A stretch of DNA of 64,000 nt from Alloascoidea africana (GCA_030581615.1 JAKTTT010000078.1:23138-87137), one strand, 5' to 3'. Positions 1 through 11,661 are shown, counted from the first letter of the stretch. Numbers and translations: made by a program. The notes: generated by a model not told the origin, from the letters alone.

Positions 1-1230
1 GACACATTAACAGCCTGTTTACTGCCAGGACCTCCTTCACAGATGCCAAAAGAGGGACATTTCGAACAAGGAGTCTCACTGAATCCATCCAGCTGCTCCA
101 AATCCATTAGCTCCTGAGCGGCCTGTCCGCCACCTCCAGCTTCCAACAGCGAGTGCCATGTGGCCCGATATGTATGTCCACCGTCCCACCGCTCAAGTTT
201 ATCATCGTAGACAAGAACATCGCAAAGTGATCGAACGTCCTGGACCGCAAGATCAACAGTTGTGATGCGGTTTGAACTGATAAAGTCCAAAATGTCTTCA
301 ACGGTTGCATAGCCTGCGTAGTTCGAAGGATATGTCTGTTGTAATGGCTCTTCAATCATCCTCACTTTCTTTTTTGAAGAAGCGTTGGCTTTGGAGGAAG
401 TTCCAAATGCATTGGGATATGATCGCTGTGCAACAAACCGCCAAATCACTGTCAGCAAGCTGTCAATGAAATCTGTATCCAACTCGCTATCCGTAAACCA
501 TGGACCACCTGAAATTTCAATCGACGGTTGTAAATTGAAAAGCATATAAATTTTTCTCGTTGGGTGCTACATGTTGAAATCGCCGATTTCGTTAGTTTAC
601 CAAATCAATTGAGTACTTGTAGAAGGTGAAAACTTACCTTTACAGACTTGACAACCTTAATATACCGCCTGCTTTCCAAACTTTTAAGGCATTTTTGAAC
701 AATTGTCTGGTGCAGGTTTGTTCTTGCACGGATGGTTTTGACCCATATTCCCTCTCTACCAGAGTCCTCGATCTGAGCATAAACCATGGCTTCATCACCA
801 GTCATATTTTTCACCCTACAGATCAGAATCGGTTAGAGAGAGATGCACCACATCACACCATAAACAATATGAATTTGATTTTGGAGAAAAGCCCCAAAAA
901 GATCAAAAACGTAGATAGAAGGCATTGTACATACTTATCAGCATCTTCGGCAGCTACTGCTTGAAAACAGAGTTCATCTCCCATCTTGGATAACTTGATC
1001 AAATGCTGTTAAAAGATTGCAAGTTAGTACCAGAAATGCGTAATCGGACCAACTTTCAGATCTGAAAAACATACCTTATTGACCAGGTCTTGGGCAAGCA
1101 TTACCAAATCAGTGGCATTCTTACAATCAGTCATCTCGAGAAGTTCTGCCTGTTGAAAAATCTCTCCTGCTGGCTTTCTTGCCAACATCTGTCGATGCAG
1201 AGACAAAGCAGCCTCTGAAGAAAATGACAT
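1..1230 (-). CDS. RPC34: RNA polymerase III subunit Rpc34 (Rpc6), 3' end cut by window edge
   Basis: Subunit of the Pol III-specific Rpc82-Rpc34-Rpc31 subcomplex, which acts in promoter opening in the nucleus. I read four exons: 1230-1075, 1005-935, 815-638 and 566-1. The introns have GTATGT/GTATGT/GTAAGT donors, and a perfect TACTAAC precedes the first acceptor. Joined in frame they give about 323 residues, close to the yeast protein (about 317), so only a few C-terminal residues lie outside the window. The winged-helix region shows EDSGREGIWVKTIR and LESRRYIKVVKSVK. The C-terminus has a cysteine cluster (CSKCPSFGIC), as in the iron-sulfur-binding tail of human RPC39/POLR3F; a fourth cysteine would lie past the edge. 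It is divergent from the NTR2-like gene. Family assignment is confident; exon edges are inferred from consensus and reading frame. Confidence 0.92.
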
Positions 1231-1861
1231 TTTCTCAGGCAGTCTTCTTCAAACTAGTATTTTTCTGTTCCAATGAGATGTGAGTAGCAAGTAGAGAGAA
1301 CTTTTGGAGGATAAGAAAGTGAAACAAAGTGAGCTCAAAGTGGGGAAGTGTGCAAAAGAAGGATAGAGATTTTTTTTCCAGTTTTTTTTTATATAACGGG
1401 CGTAGAATGGAGGATGTGTCTCCCACCACCGTTAAGTCATTCACAAACACGGCGTCAAGGTAAATGAGTAGATTTCTGAGAAAAGCACACATTTGGACCC
1501 AAAACTGAACTGACGATTGTGTTCGAGTGAGTCACCTTCATATTATACTGTAACTAAAGCCATTTACACATGATCACATTTTTCCGCTATGTATTTGTCC
1601 CCATGACTATGTTTTGGTGCGTACAGACCTGACACCAGCCAACTACACATCTATTAACACCAGTGTCAATCGAACCTGCCCGTACATTCCTTCATCGCCT
1701 CCTTTTCTCTAGGCAATGCCCTGGGATTAGACTACAAAAGGTGATTTCAAGAAGAACATTGAAAAAGCCCAAGCATTGGTGGTGCTGTGGATTACACAAG
1801 TGCGTAAAGTGTGGCATTGGAGTATATCACTGCTGGTCCAACAGAGAGTGCGAAGGATGCA
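1231..1861. promoter_or_regulatory. Divergent promoter region RPC34 / NTR2-HIT
   Basis: About 630 bp between two divergent starts. It holds T-runs near 1370 and 1382-1390 on the + strand but no recognised operator. A GTG-initiated frame at 1663-1887 is dismissed elsewhere. Confidence 0.45.
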
Positions 1862-4149
1862 ATGAAGAGAAGGCCAAGACCAGTTAAAGTGGTATCGCGC
1901 TATGATAGTGAAGATGATGACAGTGAAGGGCAAGAGCAAAGCAGAGTACCTAAAAGTATTCCCTCTAAGGAACAAACTAGGGCTGGCGGCTTGTCAAGTA
2001 AAGGTTCCAGTGGCTCTATCGCAGGGAAACGAAAGAAGATGACAGTGAAGCGAAAGACCACAGTTGAGGACGAAGAGGATGATGATGACCTTGGAAAAGA
2101 GGATCTGAACCAGATAGCAAAAGGCATAAGCTTGAAGATAAACTCAAAGCTGAAAACGGGCATAAGGCATTTAAACCTGAGCGAGATCGGAACAACATCC
2201 AGTGATGAAGAATCCGAATCCCAGACTAGTGGTGCTCAATCATACTCGAAAGAATCGATAGAAGAGTTGAAACGATCAACTATGGTTTTACCAACGAAAC
2301 TGCTCCCTAGTAAACGTTCTAGACAGCAATCGCCTACGACTATTAACGAAACAATTATACCAGATTCCAATACGATAGAAGAAATTAAAAGGCAAAAAGT
2401 CAAGCTAAGGGCGTCCATTCAAAGCGAACAGAAAGATGCTGGGACAACAACAAATTCCAGAAGATCTGTCACATTTGACGAGAATCCTGATATTATATAC
2501 CTAGACGATGAAGAAGAAAATCGCAGTGCAATTGAAATTAGCGATACAGAAATGGAAGATGATACCGGAGCAGTCAATGCCTACGATAACTTTGAACTTG
2601 AAGGTAAGCAATTCTTTACGCAGCCATTTAGAAAGGAGACTAATATTGACTTCTTCTAGCCATGATTTTTGATGACGGTGAATTAGCATTAAGCGAAAAA
2701 GCACGAAGAACACAGAAATCCCATCAGAAATCGGAGATGGCCAATGCAATATACGAAGCGTGAGTATTCATATTGATCCACAGAAATTAGAACATGAAAG
2801 TTTCTAACTGTGAATTCAAAAGTCAAGCTTCATCGGATTCGGACGACTCAATTAGTTTATGGGAGTCGGAGCAACTCAAGTCTTCTCTATCGTCAGCTAG
2901 TAATTATTGGAAACATGAGTCAGAACAGCAAATCATCAAACCTAAGATTATTAAAACACAAGAAATTCCATCGTTAACGCTAATCATTTCAAAATTTAAA
3001 TCAAAGTTGGAAGATATGAAAACCGAGCTTGGCACTTTGCAAAAGGAGAAGGAATCCATCGAATTAGAAAAGAATAAGAATAATCAGAAGCAAGATCAAC
3101 TTAGAACTTCCATTACGAAAGCAGGAGAGGAATATGAGAAAGCAGCTTCAAGGCTCAATCCATCACCAACTGAGCCCGAATCTTCAGACTCATTGGCGCC
3201 TTTTTATAAAGATGACGTTTTGGCTGCTTCGTTATCATTGATGCCTATTTGTAAAGGAGACACGAATGTGGCACCAATAGAGCGGGGGTTGTTATTATAC
3301 AATGCTTCGAAAGTGGATTTCATCCACATTTTTTTAAAAGCCAAACGCATCTCAGCAATGCTTAAATCCGCACTTAACGTACCGAGAATCGCCTTGGCTA
3401 CAGATATGACGAATGATATCCGGCTAATCCCTTTACAACTAGAAACAAAGGAGAAATGGAAACCTATTCTCAGCACAGAAACGCGGTGGTATTCAAAGTA
3501 TCCAGGTTTCATTTCATCAGCTGAAGGATCAAAACAGGATTCGTCAACGCTCGAAGGAATGAGACTGCAAATCGCAAATGTGACTGGAATCAATCTCACC
3601 ATGGACACTATGGACCGGACAAAACTAGATTACTTGCCACAAGAATCAAGTTCAGATGTAATGATGGTTGATCATGATGACCAAAATTCAAACCTATTCG
3701 TTCAGCTTGTCATAGGAAACCCTGAAATCCCACAATATCGTATCTGGGAGTCTAGCACACATATTGCATTCCTTACTCCATTTCCAAACACTCCTGGCGT
3801 GACGGTAGTTATCCCACGCTACCATGCCCCCAGCGATATCTTGGGAGAACTTTCTGAACGTGTTTTTGAAGACCTGTTTTCAGCCGCATTTGATGTATCT
3901 CAAATACTTCGCACCTCTCTTAAAGTGAAAAGGGTTGGTGTCATTTGTGAAGGGTTTATGATAGATTATGCACATGTCAAGCTTTTCCCAATACATGAAA
4001 AGGACGGGGACGATGAAAATGAGGGGATTGGACGTTATTGGAAAATGTATCCTGGATTTGTAACAACGCAAAGAGGGCCGCTGGTTTCGAAAGATATACT
4101 GAAGTCATTACAAGATGTATTAGTTTCACACGCTCAAAATTTGGAGTAG
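1862..4149 (+). CDS. NTR2: Ntr2-like spliceosome-disassembly factor fused to a double HIT-like protein
   Basis: Three exons, 1862-2603, 2660-2759 and 2823-4149, give 722 residues in one frame. Introns are GTAAGC..CTTCTAG and GTGAGT..AAAAG; the second has TTCTAAC 12 nt before its acceptor. Residues 1 to about 391 match the Ntr2 pattern: a basic start with an acidic serine patch (YDSEDDDSEG), the central DGELALSEKARRTQKS block, SLWESEQLK, then a coiled coil at about 331-391. Ntr2 works with Ntr1 and Prp43 to release excised introns from spliceosomes. Yeast Ntr2 ends just after the coiled coil, but here the frame runs on for about 330 residues into two HIT-like halves (about 406-535 and 571-701). 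The second has NTPGVTVVIPRYH and YAHVKLFPIH; the first is degenerate but repeats the KYPGF motif. I see no stop or convincing intron at the junction. The HIT part has no known substrate, and its histidine motif (HxKxxPxH) differs from the classical HxHxH. Confidence 0.78.
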
Positions 4150-4237
4150 TCTCTGATAATTAGATGAATTCTTTGAACTGTATAGCAAACTTGGATTAAC
4201 GTAAAGGCAATATGCAGAACTTGTATTACTATCATTA

Positions 4238-7117
4238 TTAGCTATCCTTATTTTCAAACAAAACGCCAAAGCTTGGTTTCCGTAATTTTCTTCCATCGTT
4301 GGTCTCGGAATCCGATCTCGTTGAATTTTGACCCGGCCTTTCTTCGTTTGAGCTAGAAGAGTTACCGGTACTTGTATGGGTCAGGGGAAGTCCTTCAGGA
4401 AGTTTCAAAGTGTAATCCATATTTTGACGATCTGTTTGCTCTACTTGAAGTTCGGGTATCGGGTGCCACAGGTTTGCGTGAGGAGGTCGAAACGAGGTTT
4501 GAGTACTGGTTCTACTAACACCATACATTGAAGTTATATCGACGCTCTCTGTTCGATTTCTTGGTGGTGCCGCTTCCTCATCAATTACTGACGTTGAACT
4601 GAGTGAAGGGTTCCAGTTGTTATACGTGTTATAGGATCTTCCATTTAGCAGTGGTACTCGGTCAGTGGCAGAAGTAGATGTTCGTGAAAGTATTGTCTGC
4701 GAACTTGCACTATGAATTGATTCATTATCAGACAGATCAATAGGAGATGCAGCTTGTTGGGTATGATCAGTTCGGTTCTCTACAGAATTTGAAGGAAGAG
4801 TAAGTGAAGTTTGCTGTTGGTTCAATATAGGCGTATCATCACTTTCTGTTTTCTTTTGGGAAGCTTCACAGGTTTCCGTTGATGAATTGCAAACCCCTGA
4901 TGACGAAGCGGTTTCATTCTCTACAGGAGAAAAAGTGCTATTTGAACCGCTGATACTTGTCCTGATGCTTGGGGTTAGCATTCCTGTACTGGCCTCGTTA
5001 TTCGCAATGTTACTGCCATTGCTTCCATTTGAGGCGATTGACAATTGTAGATCAGGAATATCTTCGCGGTTGTTGTTTGGCTCTTCCGGAGACTTTCCTG
5101 GGGACAATATCCGAAGTACTTCGTTATCAGAAATTGAAAACTGATGAAGCTGGTCCACTATATCACCGTCCTCAATTTCTTCGTATTCCGGTGGGGCATC
5201 TAAGGGTTCTATTGGCGGGGGTGCGACATCAGCTTCAAAAGGAGGGGGATTAACGCTCGGCCTGCGTAGAAAGTGGATTGGTCGTTGTAAAGGAGAGCCC
5301 AGAGGTTGTGCCTGTAGAGGGGGCGAGCTGATAGAGGTGCCATTTAACTTGGGCGATATATAAGGAGAAGGGCTTACCAACCCGGGAATGTTCCTATCAT
5401 CTGGCGAGCCCACCTCGTTCTCTATGTTTGGGGGCTTATAAAGATTGCTCTCGAGGTGTGCCTTTGCAAAGCTTTCCTCGTAATGCTGCTGTAGACTTTG
5501 AGCTATTCGTTCAGATTGGCTCTGACCTGATTCATCATAACTTGGATAGTCATAGGCTGGCAGACCGACCACTGCTTTTGAACATAAAGGAGACAAAATG
5601 TGAAGTGGCGAATCGATCGATACTTCATAATGTTTTCGTTTCTCGGGATTCTCAGAGTCTACTTTTGATAACCGTAGAGCAATCTTTATCCAATGATGGA
5701 TCTTTATGTTCTTGTAGCTGGTATTTGGATGAAACCGGAGGTTTTGATGGACCCCCAGTTTTTCCGGGATATACACTTGGAATTCAAACTCACTAGCGCC
5801 CAGTCCCAAATCGGGCCCCAATTCCTCGATGCCATCCAAATCTCCTAGCAAAGAGCCTTTGTCTGGAGCTTTATGCTCCATAAGTAGATGCTTTTTTGCA
5901 GGTTCCATGCGGTGGACTCTTCTATTCTTGCAATAATATTCCATGCTTTCAGTCAAGAAAACACGGATCCTGTGGCATTTCACCTTTGCAAGCGGTATCA
6001 ATTTGATAGCAATTGGAATATAGGAATTAATTGCAAACGACTTGCCGCCGATGACAATATCATAATGCAGTTGCTCTTCCCAGTCCTTCATGATCGAAAT
6101 TGGCTCGCTATCTTCTTGAGAGGCATCGGAAGGAGTTCGGACAAGAACCACCGGTTTTCTGCATGTGATATTTGATTTAAAGGCTCCAGATCTCTCAACG
6201 ACAACCTCCAAATAGTAGTTTACAGAGCCAAAGGTTGCCGATATTGTTTCCGGATAGGACGAGTCGATCGGCAGCTCAAAGTTGTAAATGTAGTCGCCTG
6301 GCTGGAAAGTATGGTAGCCCTTTAATGCAGTCGTCTCCATCAGCTCTTTGTTGCTTCGTGTCTCATTGGAACTTGCTATGCTCTGAGCATCCGAGCTCTG
6401 GCGCCGATAAGCAGAGCCTAGAGAGCTGGACCGAGCATGCCTTGCCGTGGATCTCTCCAATGTTGAAAGAAACGAAGACCCACTGCGTGAAGCGGGATTC
6501 GGAGAAGCTGCTCTTCGCAACTTTTGTACGATTGAGCCGGAGCTGCTTTCGTTGGACTCCTGCGGGTGTAATGTTCCGCTACTTGCTCTGCTGCGCATGC
6601 CGATACCTGAAGATGGCATGCTGATTGAATCATCGATGTTGGTTCCCATACTGCTAGAACGGGTTCTTCCGTGAGCGTCCTGGTACAAATGAGCTCCACC
6701 AAACTCCACATCCAATTCATTGGGGTATCGAGCGTCGAAAAAGGGCCAGACATGGGATATAATGCTCGTGGACTCAGAGTGCTCTTGTCGTTTAGGGGGG
6801 ATGCCTTCGGGCCATTCGGTTCTGGCGGTTCCCGCAAACGTCAGTGACACAGCTTTGATCTTTTCATGATTGCTGATTCTAAGCACCAATGAGCCCCTGA
6901 GAATAGCTGGCGGCCTTTCTGCATATTCGGATTTTTCAAAACCTTGGAGGAACAGGTTAGCCTCTGCTAGGACTAGGTAGACTGCTACGGATCCACTTGC
7001 GCTTAGTGGTTTTGAAGGAAGGATGAGGGAATTGTCCTCTGGAGATATTGCGTCTTGAGGAAATAAGGGAGAAAGGGTATTGTTGCTCAGATTGATAGGA
7101 GAGCGAAATCTCGACAT
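4238..7117 (-). CDS. Alpha-arrestin, Rod1/Rog3/CreD type ubiquitin-ligase adaptor
   Basis: Intronless, 959 residues. Alpha-arrestins recruit the Rsp5/NEDD4 HECT ligase to plasma-membrane transporters and drive their ubiquitination and endocytosis. An arrestin N fold spans about residues 45-330 (VAVYLVLAEANLFLQGFE, LRGSLVLRI, PGDYIYNFELPI). It is interrupted by a serine-rich, probably phosphoregulated insertion of roughly 120 residues. An arrestin C fold follows (about 345-515), then a long disordered tail. PY-type motifs that WW domains would bind are visible: LPAY near 519 (followed by YPSY) and APPEYEE near 642. The layout matches Aspergillus CreD and yeast Rod1/Rog3, which control sugar-transporter turnover. 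The ATG at 7117 is the first in frame. The gene lies tail-to-tail with NTR2-HIT and just downstream of CHIP, so two ubiquitin-pathway genes are adjacent; any functional link is inference. Confidence 0.88.
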   Translation of the reverse strand: MSRFRSPINLSNNTLSPLFPQDAISPEDNSLILPSKPLSASGSVAVYLVLAEANLFLQGFEKSEYAERPPAILRGSLVLRISNHEKIKAVSLTFAGTARTEWPEGIPPKRQEHSESTSIISHVWPFFDARYPNELDVEFGGAHLYQDAHGRTRSSSMGTNIDDSISMPSSGIGMRSRASSGTLHPQESNESSSGSIVQKLRRAASPNPASRSGSSFLSTLERSTARHARSSSLGSAYRRQSSDAQSIASSNETRSNKELMETTALKGYHTFQPGDYIYNFELPIDSSYPETISATFGSVNYYLEVVVERSGAFKSNITCRKPVVLVRTPSDASQEDSEPISIMKDWEEQLHYDIVIGGKSFAINSYIPIAIKLIPLAKVKCHRIRVFLTESMEYYCKNRRVHRMEPAKKHLLMEHKAPDKGSLLGDLDGIEELGPDLGLGASEFEFQVYIPEKLGVHQNLRFHPNTSYKNIKIHHWIKIALRLSKVDSENPEKRKHYEVSIDSPLHILSPLCSKAVVGLPAYDYPSYDESGQSQSERIAQSLQQHYEESFAKAHLESNLYKPPNIENEVGSPDDRNIPGLVSPSPYISPKLNGTSISSPPLQAQPLGSPLQRPIHFLRRPSVNPPPFEADVAPPPIEPLDAPPEYEEIEDGDIVDQLHQFSISDNEVLRILSPGKSPEEPNNNREDIPDLQLSIASNGSNGSNIANNEASTGMLTPSIRTSISGSNSTFSPVENETASSSGVCNSSTETCEASQKKTESDDTPILNQQQTSLTLPSNSVENRTDHTQQAASPIDLSDNESIHSASSQTILSRTSTSATDRVPLLNGRSYNTYNNWNPSLSSTSVIDEEAAPPRNRTESVDITSMYGVSRTSTQTSFRPPHANLWHPIPELQVEQTDRQNMDYTLKLPEGLPLTHTSTGNSSSSNEERPGQNSTRSDSETNDGRKLRKPSFGVLFENKDS

Positions 7118-7566
7118 GATCTGATGGGGATGGGACGAGAAAAGATGGAGGAAAAAGAGAAAGGAAGAGTGCCTTTCCCACTAGCAGATGGTATTTATCT
7201 CATGGATGAGGTTCAGCTACAGAGACTACGCCCACGAAAGCCCACAATGGCTGATAAGAATCCCCTTTTCACAGCACTTTATGGGAATTAAAGGAGTCTA
7301 TGCTCAGTTACCATCATCAGCTCGACCTGCTTCGCCCTGGAAGTCCTTGCTACCTTCATCCGCGCTTGTTTAGGTCCGCTCTGGGAGAGACCAAAACCTG
7401 ACGCTGAGGCTCAGGGATCACATGATAAATATCTACAGCAAAATGTGAACGTTTAAGTGCTAGGTGAAGAAAAAACAAAATAGTAATGCTACACAGTTTC
7501 AGGCTCGGATTCTTTATGGATATTGGCCAGCTTTTCGGGCTGGGCCAACCGATGAATTCGCCATGG
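7118..7566. promoter_or_regulatory. Arrestin upstream region / CHIP 3' flank
   Basis: About 450 bp between the CHIP stop and the arrestin start, both genes on the minus strand. It contains a possible CHIP 3' UTR and the arrestin promoter. I recognise no specific element. Confidence 0.4.
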
Positions 7567-9275
7567 CTAAAAGTCTCCTTCCTCAGTTAAAAACTCCTAG
7601 AGCGACAAAGTACGACCTGATTAGTGACAAACTTTTTAAGGGCAATGAAACAAAAACAAAAGGGTTGGTGCATACTTCAGCTGCAGTTTTTAATCCTAGG
7701 TTGGGGTAGATCTGATCTTCTGTCAGTGGTTCCCTTGAGAACGGGTCTGTCTTGGATGTTCGCAAGTGTTGCAGCAACCATGATCTTTCGTAGGATTGTC
7801 CATTTCTGGTGGTTACCGGATCTAAATCAAAGGCCAAAGATATTAGATATCGGTTAAAAAGTTGTACTCTAGGTAAAATCTTACCCATAAAAAGATTGAA
7901 GGAGATTGGATCAGTCAGATAATCGGGGATGCTTCTCGCGGTATGTTTCTCCTTTCCTTTAGCAAAAGTTTTATGGAGGAGTTCCAACTTTTCTTTTAGT
8001 TCCTCTTTCAATATTTCGATATCTATTCTATCATCTTCAGGTAGGCTTTCATCACCAGGTGCATCCAGGCTGTAGCCCTGGTTATCGAGACTCATGCCGT
8101 TGGAATCTATAACTGATGAGTCGATTTGCATATCGTCTGGTTCGGCCCCTCTGAAACGTATTTGTTGTACTTTATGGTTGTACTTCTCGCACAACAATTG
8201 TTTCATCTCAGCCAATAGAGGTATCGCTTTTTCTATTCTTCTCTCTTCTTCAACCTAAACACAGCCCAACTAACTGTTAATGGCAGCGCTAAACGCCAAA
8301 ACTTTTCCAGTGTCTACTGACCTCAAATTTCCTTTTTCTAGCCTCAAGGATATGCTGACAGATGGCGGCACTGGAAGGTGAATGCTGAGCAAGTGCTAAC
8401 TCATATCCCTTAACAAGTGGCTTTATAGCCTCCTCCGCCCGGTCCATTTTCAAAAGAGATAGCCCTAACTTCATCATCCCAAATATTGTCCCCCACAGTT
8501 AACACTGACTTCGGAGAAGGCAAACTGAAACTCATTAAAGCAGCAGGCTTACGTAGTAATTCCCCTTCACTGTATTTCCCAAAAGTTCAGACGATTAGAA
8601 ATTCAACCCAGTTTCCAATAATCCGTAGATGTCAAACGGCCCTTACTTGATTTGGCATCCAGCTGTATGGCTTTTCTACAATCGTCCGCTTAAAAATACA
8701 ATGCTTAGAACGCAACACTAAACAGCAAGAGCAGTAAGAAACATACCCATTTCGTGAAACTTTTCTAGTTTGTACCGGCTCAGAGCACGCTGTTTCCGTT
8801 AGCCCAAGCGGGTACGCGCAATTGGTGATCGAAAGATTCATCTTTCATACGTTTGTGTAATAGGTAGCATTGGAGGAGTCTCGGATAATACTGGCAGACA
8901 CAGTATGTTAGTATTGCACACTTTGTGGTTTGTGTTTGGCATTAGATCAAGACAACAAACTCACGCCTTAGTGTAGTACTAATAAACAAGGCTCAATGGC
9001 AGTGTTAGAGGCTCTTGGTATATTGACTCAAAATAAGGGATAATGTATTTGAGCCCATTATTTTCATATCCGGAAACTCCTGGAACATCTTTCTTGACAT
9101 ACATTTATGGCCTTGTCGTAATCGCCGCTTTTGAAATAGCTGTTCCCTTGCTACCGATATCAACCTTTTTAGCATTTTCTTTTCTTTTTTAAAACGTTCC
9201 TTATCCAAAAAAAAAAAATAGTCGGTTGATTCTTCATACATTTTTAAACTGGTCAGCAGTATAAAGTTCCTCCAT
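7567..9275 (-). CDS. CHIP/STUB1-type co-chaperone E3 ubiquitin ligase (TPR + U-box), 11 exons
   Basis: Rebuilt from 11 exons: 9275-9240, 9150-9103, 8978-8965, 8890-8851, 8789-8747, 8688-8647, 8569-8553, 8468-8322, 8254-7885, 7821-7676 and 7596-7567. Together they make 933 nt and 310 residues (human CHIP has 303). Every junction has a GT donor and AG acceptor, and phases close exactly. Three TPRs fill about residues 12-115, seen as QGNSYFKSGDYDKAIN, then SSNATYYTNRALSRYKLEKF, then GNYYLGLSLLKMDRAEEAI. A helical linker follows, then a C-terminal U-box (about 240-310) with LTDPISFNLFMDPVTT and GQSYERSWLLQHL. In animals CHIP binds the EEVD tails of Hsp70/Hsp90 and ubiquitinates their clients. The 14-nt and 17-nt exons are unusual. 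Budding yeast has no CHIP that I know of. The splice model is inferred from frame and homology and no transcript was available, but the joined protein is too family-like to be chance. Confidence 0.88.
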
Positions 9276-11661
9276 TGTTATTGCTAGCAAGGGCGATGAC
9301 AGTTCCAATTCAGAGTGAGGCCTTAGAAGTTACATAATGACGGCGCTCTGGAAAATTCCTGAAGCGGTCAGATCCTTTTCAGCAAAACCGCCATACGCCA
9401 ACACAAACGGCCCAGGTTTCGCACGAGATCTAGGCGGATCTATATATCACTCAAAATATAGATTAAAGATCGGGATTCTATAGGATTTAAAAGATATGAA
9501 TTATACAGCCGACCGCCATTATGTCGTAAAATTCAAGTACTGGATAAGTAGCCCTACAAAAATAGTTTTTCAAAGCTCCACACAGGTTAGGGTTTCCAAC
9601 TCGGTAACAAGATTTCCAAAAGCCAGAGTAGTTTGTATTGGGTTGATGTTCTCAGCTTCGAGCAAAAAGTAATTCCTAAATGAGTGGACTATGGACTTAA
9701 AAAAATTTGTAACAGTCCCCTGATTTTGATATTAGAATGGCTAATCGCCAGATCTTAGCTTAAGCACCTGGTAAAATAGGGATCGGTTGAATGATATAGG
9801 ACTCTAATGCTCAAAATTTAGTAAAAACTGACTACTCAACTTGTTCGTTTTTCAGACATTAGTAATCAAGAAACTATTATTTATTGGAAAGTATGTCAAT
9901 ACGAGAAAGAGAACAATCTAGTTCCTTGTCTAGATCCAATTCGAGGGCTTCGAACGGCCAGGTACGAGAAAGGAATTCAGGCGTTCTCTTGTTGTTATTT
10001 GTTCCGGAGAGGGGACAGATAGGTCAGCTTGTATTGTATAGGATAAAATGTATCTCGTTGATAGCATTCTGTTTACGGGTCTAAGATAAGACGGGCTAAT
10101 ATTCCAATTTGCCATGAAATTTGCTAGAAAGTTGACAGGGTCCATCTATTCATCACTTCCAAATACAGTCAATTTTCTCAAGCAGATTATGAAATAAGAA
10201 CTTACTTAAAAGTGAATGTATCTCAGTATCTTTCTCTTTGGCCTGTTTTGGTCTTGATTAGTGAGAGCTGAGGAGTGTTGGATTGCTGGCATGCTTCTCC
10301 TTGATTTTCTTTTCAACTGCCACTGTGGCGCATCACTTTTGCTCCAAAAAAAAATTAGCATTTCAGCTTCTATTATCTCTTACTTCCGAATATAAAAAAT
10401 AGCTTTGTCTATAATCCTGGCTCCGTTTCTTCTTTGTTTTGTCCTTTCGTTTTCACATACTACCTTTTTCCCTTTTATCATGATTTCATCCTGATCCTTT
10501 CTACCCCAAATGTTTCATTTCTGCCAGTTACTAATGGCTTTCTCTTTCTTCCGAGTCAAACTTCGGTTGGACATGATTACCTTTATGCTTGGGTTCAGCT
10601 TTTCAACCTCAGTAGACAAATGATGTTGGTTCAAATGATATTTCTCCGGAAACAAAGTCCATGAGAGTTTCCTTTCCCACTTGCAGACCATTCTCCCGTC
10701 AATTTGGCCAACATTATTACACAAACGAAATTACTGGGAAGAGATCTCGGAAAGTTTCCCTTTTCCTTCTAAGAGTTTAATTTTGGAAACATGTGTTTGT
10801 GCCTAAAATAGGTCTTTCTTTTAACCATTGTGATAGGAATATGTATGTGAATAAAGTATTACTTTACTAAAAATCTAACTAGAGAATGTTTGTTTCATCC
10901 AGCAAGGAATTGGAATGAAAGACAAATAAATACTGCAGGTTATGGAGTAATGATTATTTGGAACATCTGTTATTGCTCAAAGAATGAACGTATTATTGTT
11001 CCTCGCTTGCTGGCTCGGTCAAGGAGATATGGGAACTTAAAAGAAACGTATAATGGTTGCCGGGAGGAGAAGCCGAGGTTATGTTCTGCCTTTGCATCCG
11101 ACAAATCGTTCAAAGACAGGAGAGAGACAACGTAAGTTTCTACACATAGATAAGATATGGCCTTCTGGCACTACAGTATTTCCTCTATGATAATTGTGGA
11201 GCTAGAAGATAAGGATAAGAATGGGTTTCGCATTCGGCTTTATTGAAGTAGGCCAGCTTTTTACAGAATAATCTACATAGTAAAAAAAAAGCAAAAGGCC
11301 ACCTAAAATCGGCCCCACGGTTCCACCAAGTGAAACCAAACTAAGCCCTTTGTTTGCGTGTCTGACATCTACACTCAGTAGCAAAGCTCAATTTGCTCAC
11401 TTTCTGTTTGTGGAAAATATGCTCACATCTTGGGATGGCATAAATACAAGAGACACCCTCGTTCTATTCCGTATTTTTTCTTTCCTTTCACCAAGATACG
11501 ATACCTTAGACTTCTAATTCTCAAACTTTTACATTTTAGAATCATGAGAAATCAGAATAGTATTCAAACGAACTGAAATAATCCACTTCTATCAAATCCG
11601 ATAACTATGAATGACATAAAGAAGACAACAAAAAGTTTTCATTTTTTATCTTTTAGACATT
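9276..11661. other. Gene-poor interval upstream of CHIP and downstream of the SOD-like gene
   Basis: About 2.4 kb with no gene I can support. An ATG at 9893 opens a short serine/arginine-rich peptide (IREREQSSSLSRSNSRASNG) ending at a possible GTACGA donor, which could be a first exon, but I found no convincing continuation. The rest is AT-rich with A/T runs and frames without ATG starts. Confidence 0.4.

Noticed and set aside
1663-1887. Cysteine-rich 74-residue frame before NTR2
   Set aside because: Starts with GTG, overlaps the NTR2 start in another frame, and resembles no zinc-binding family.
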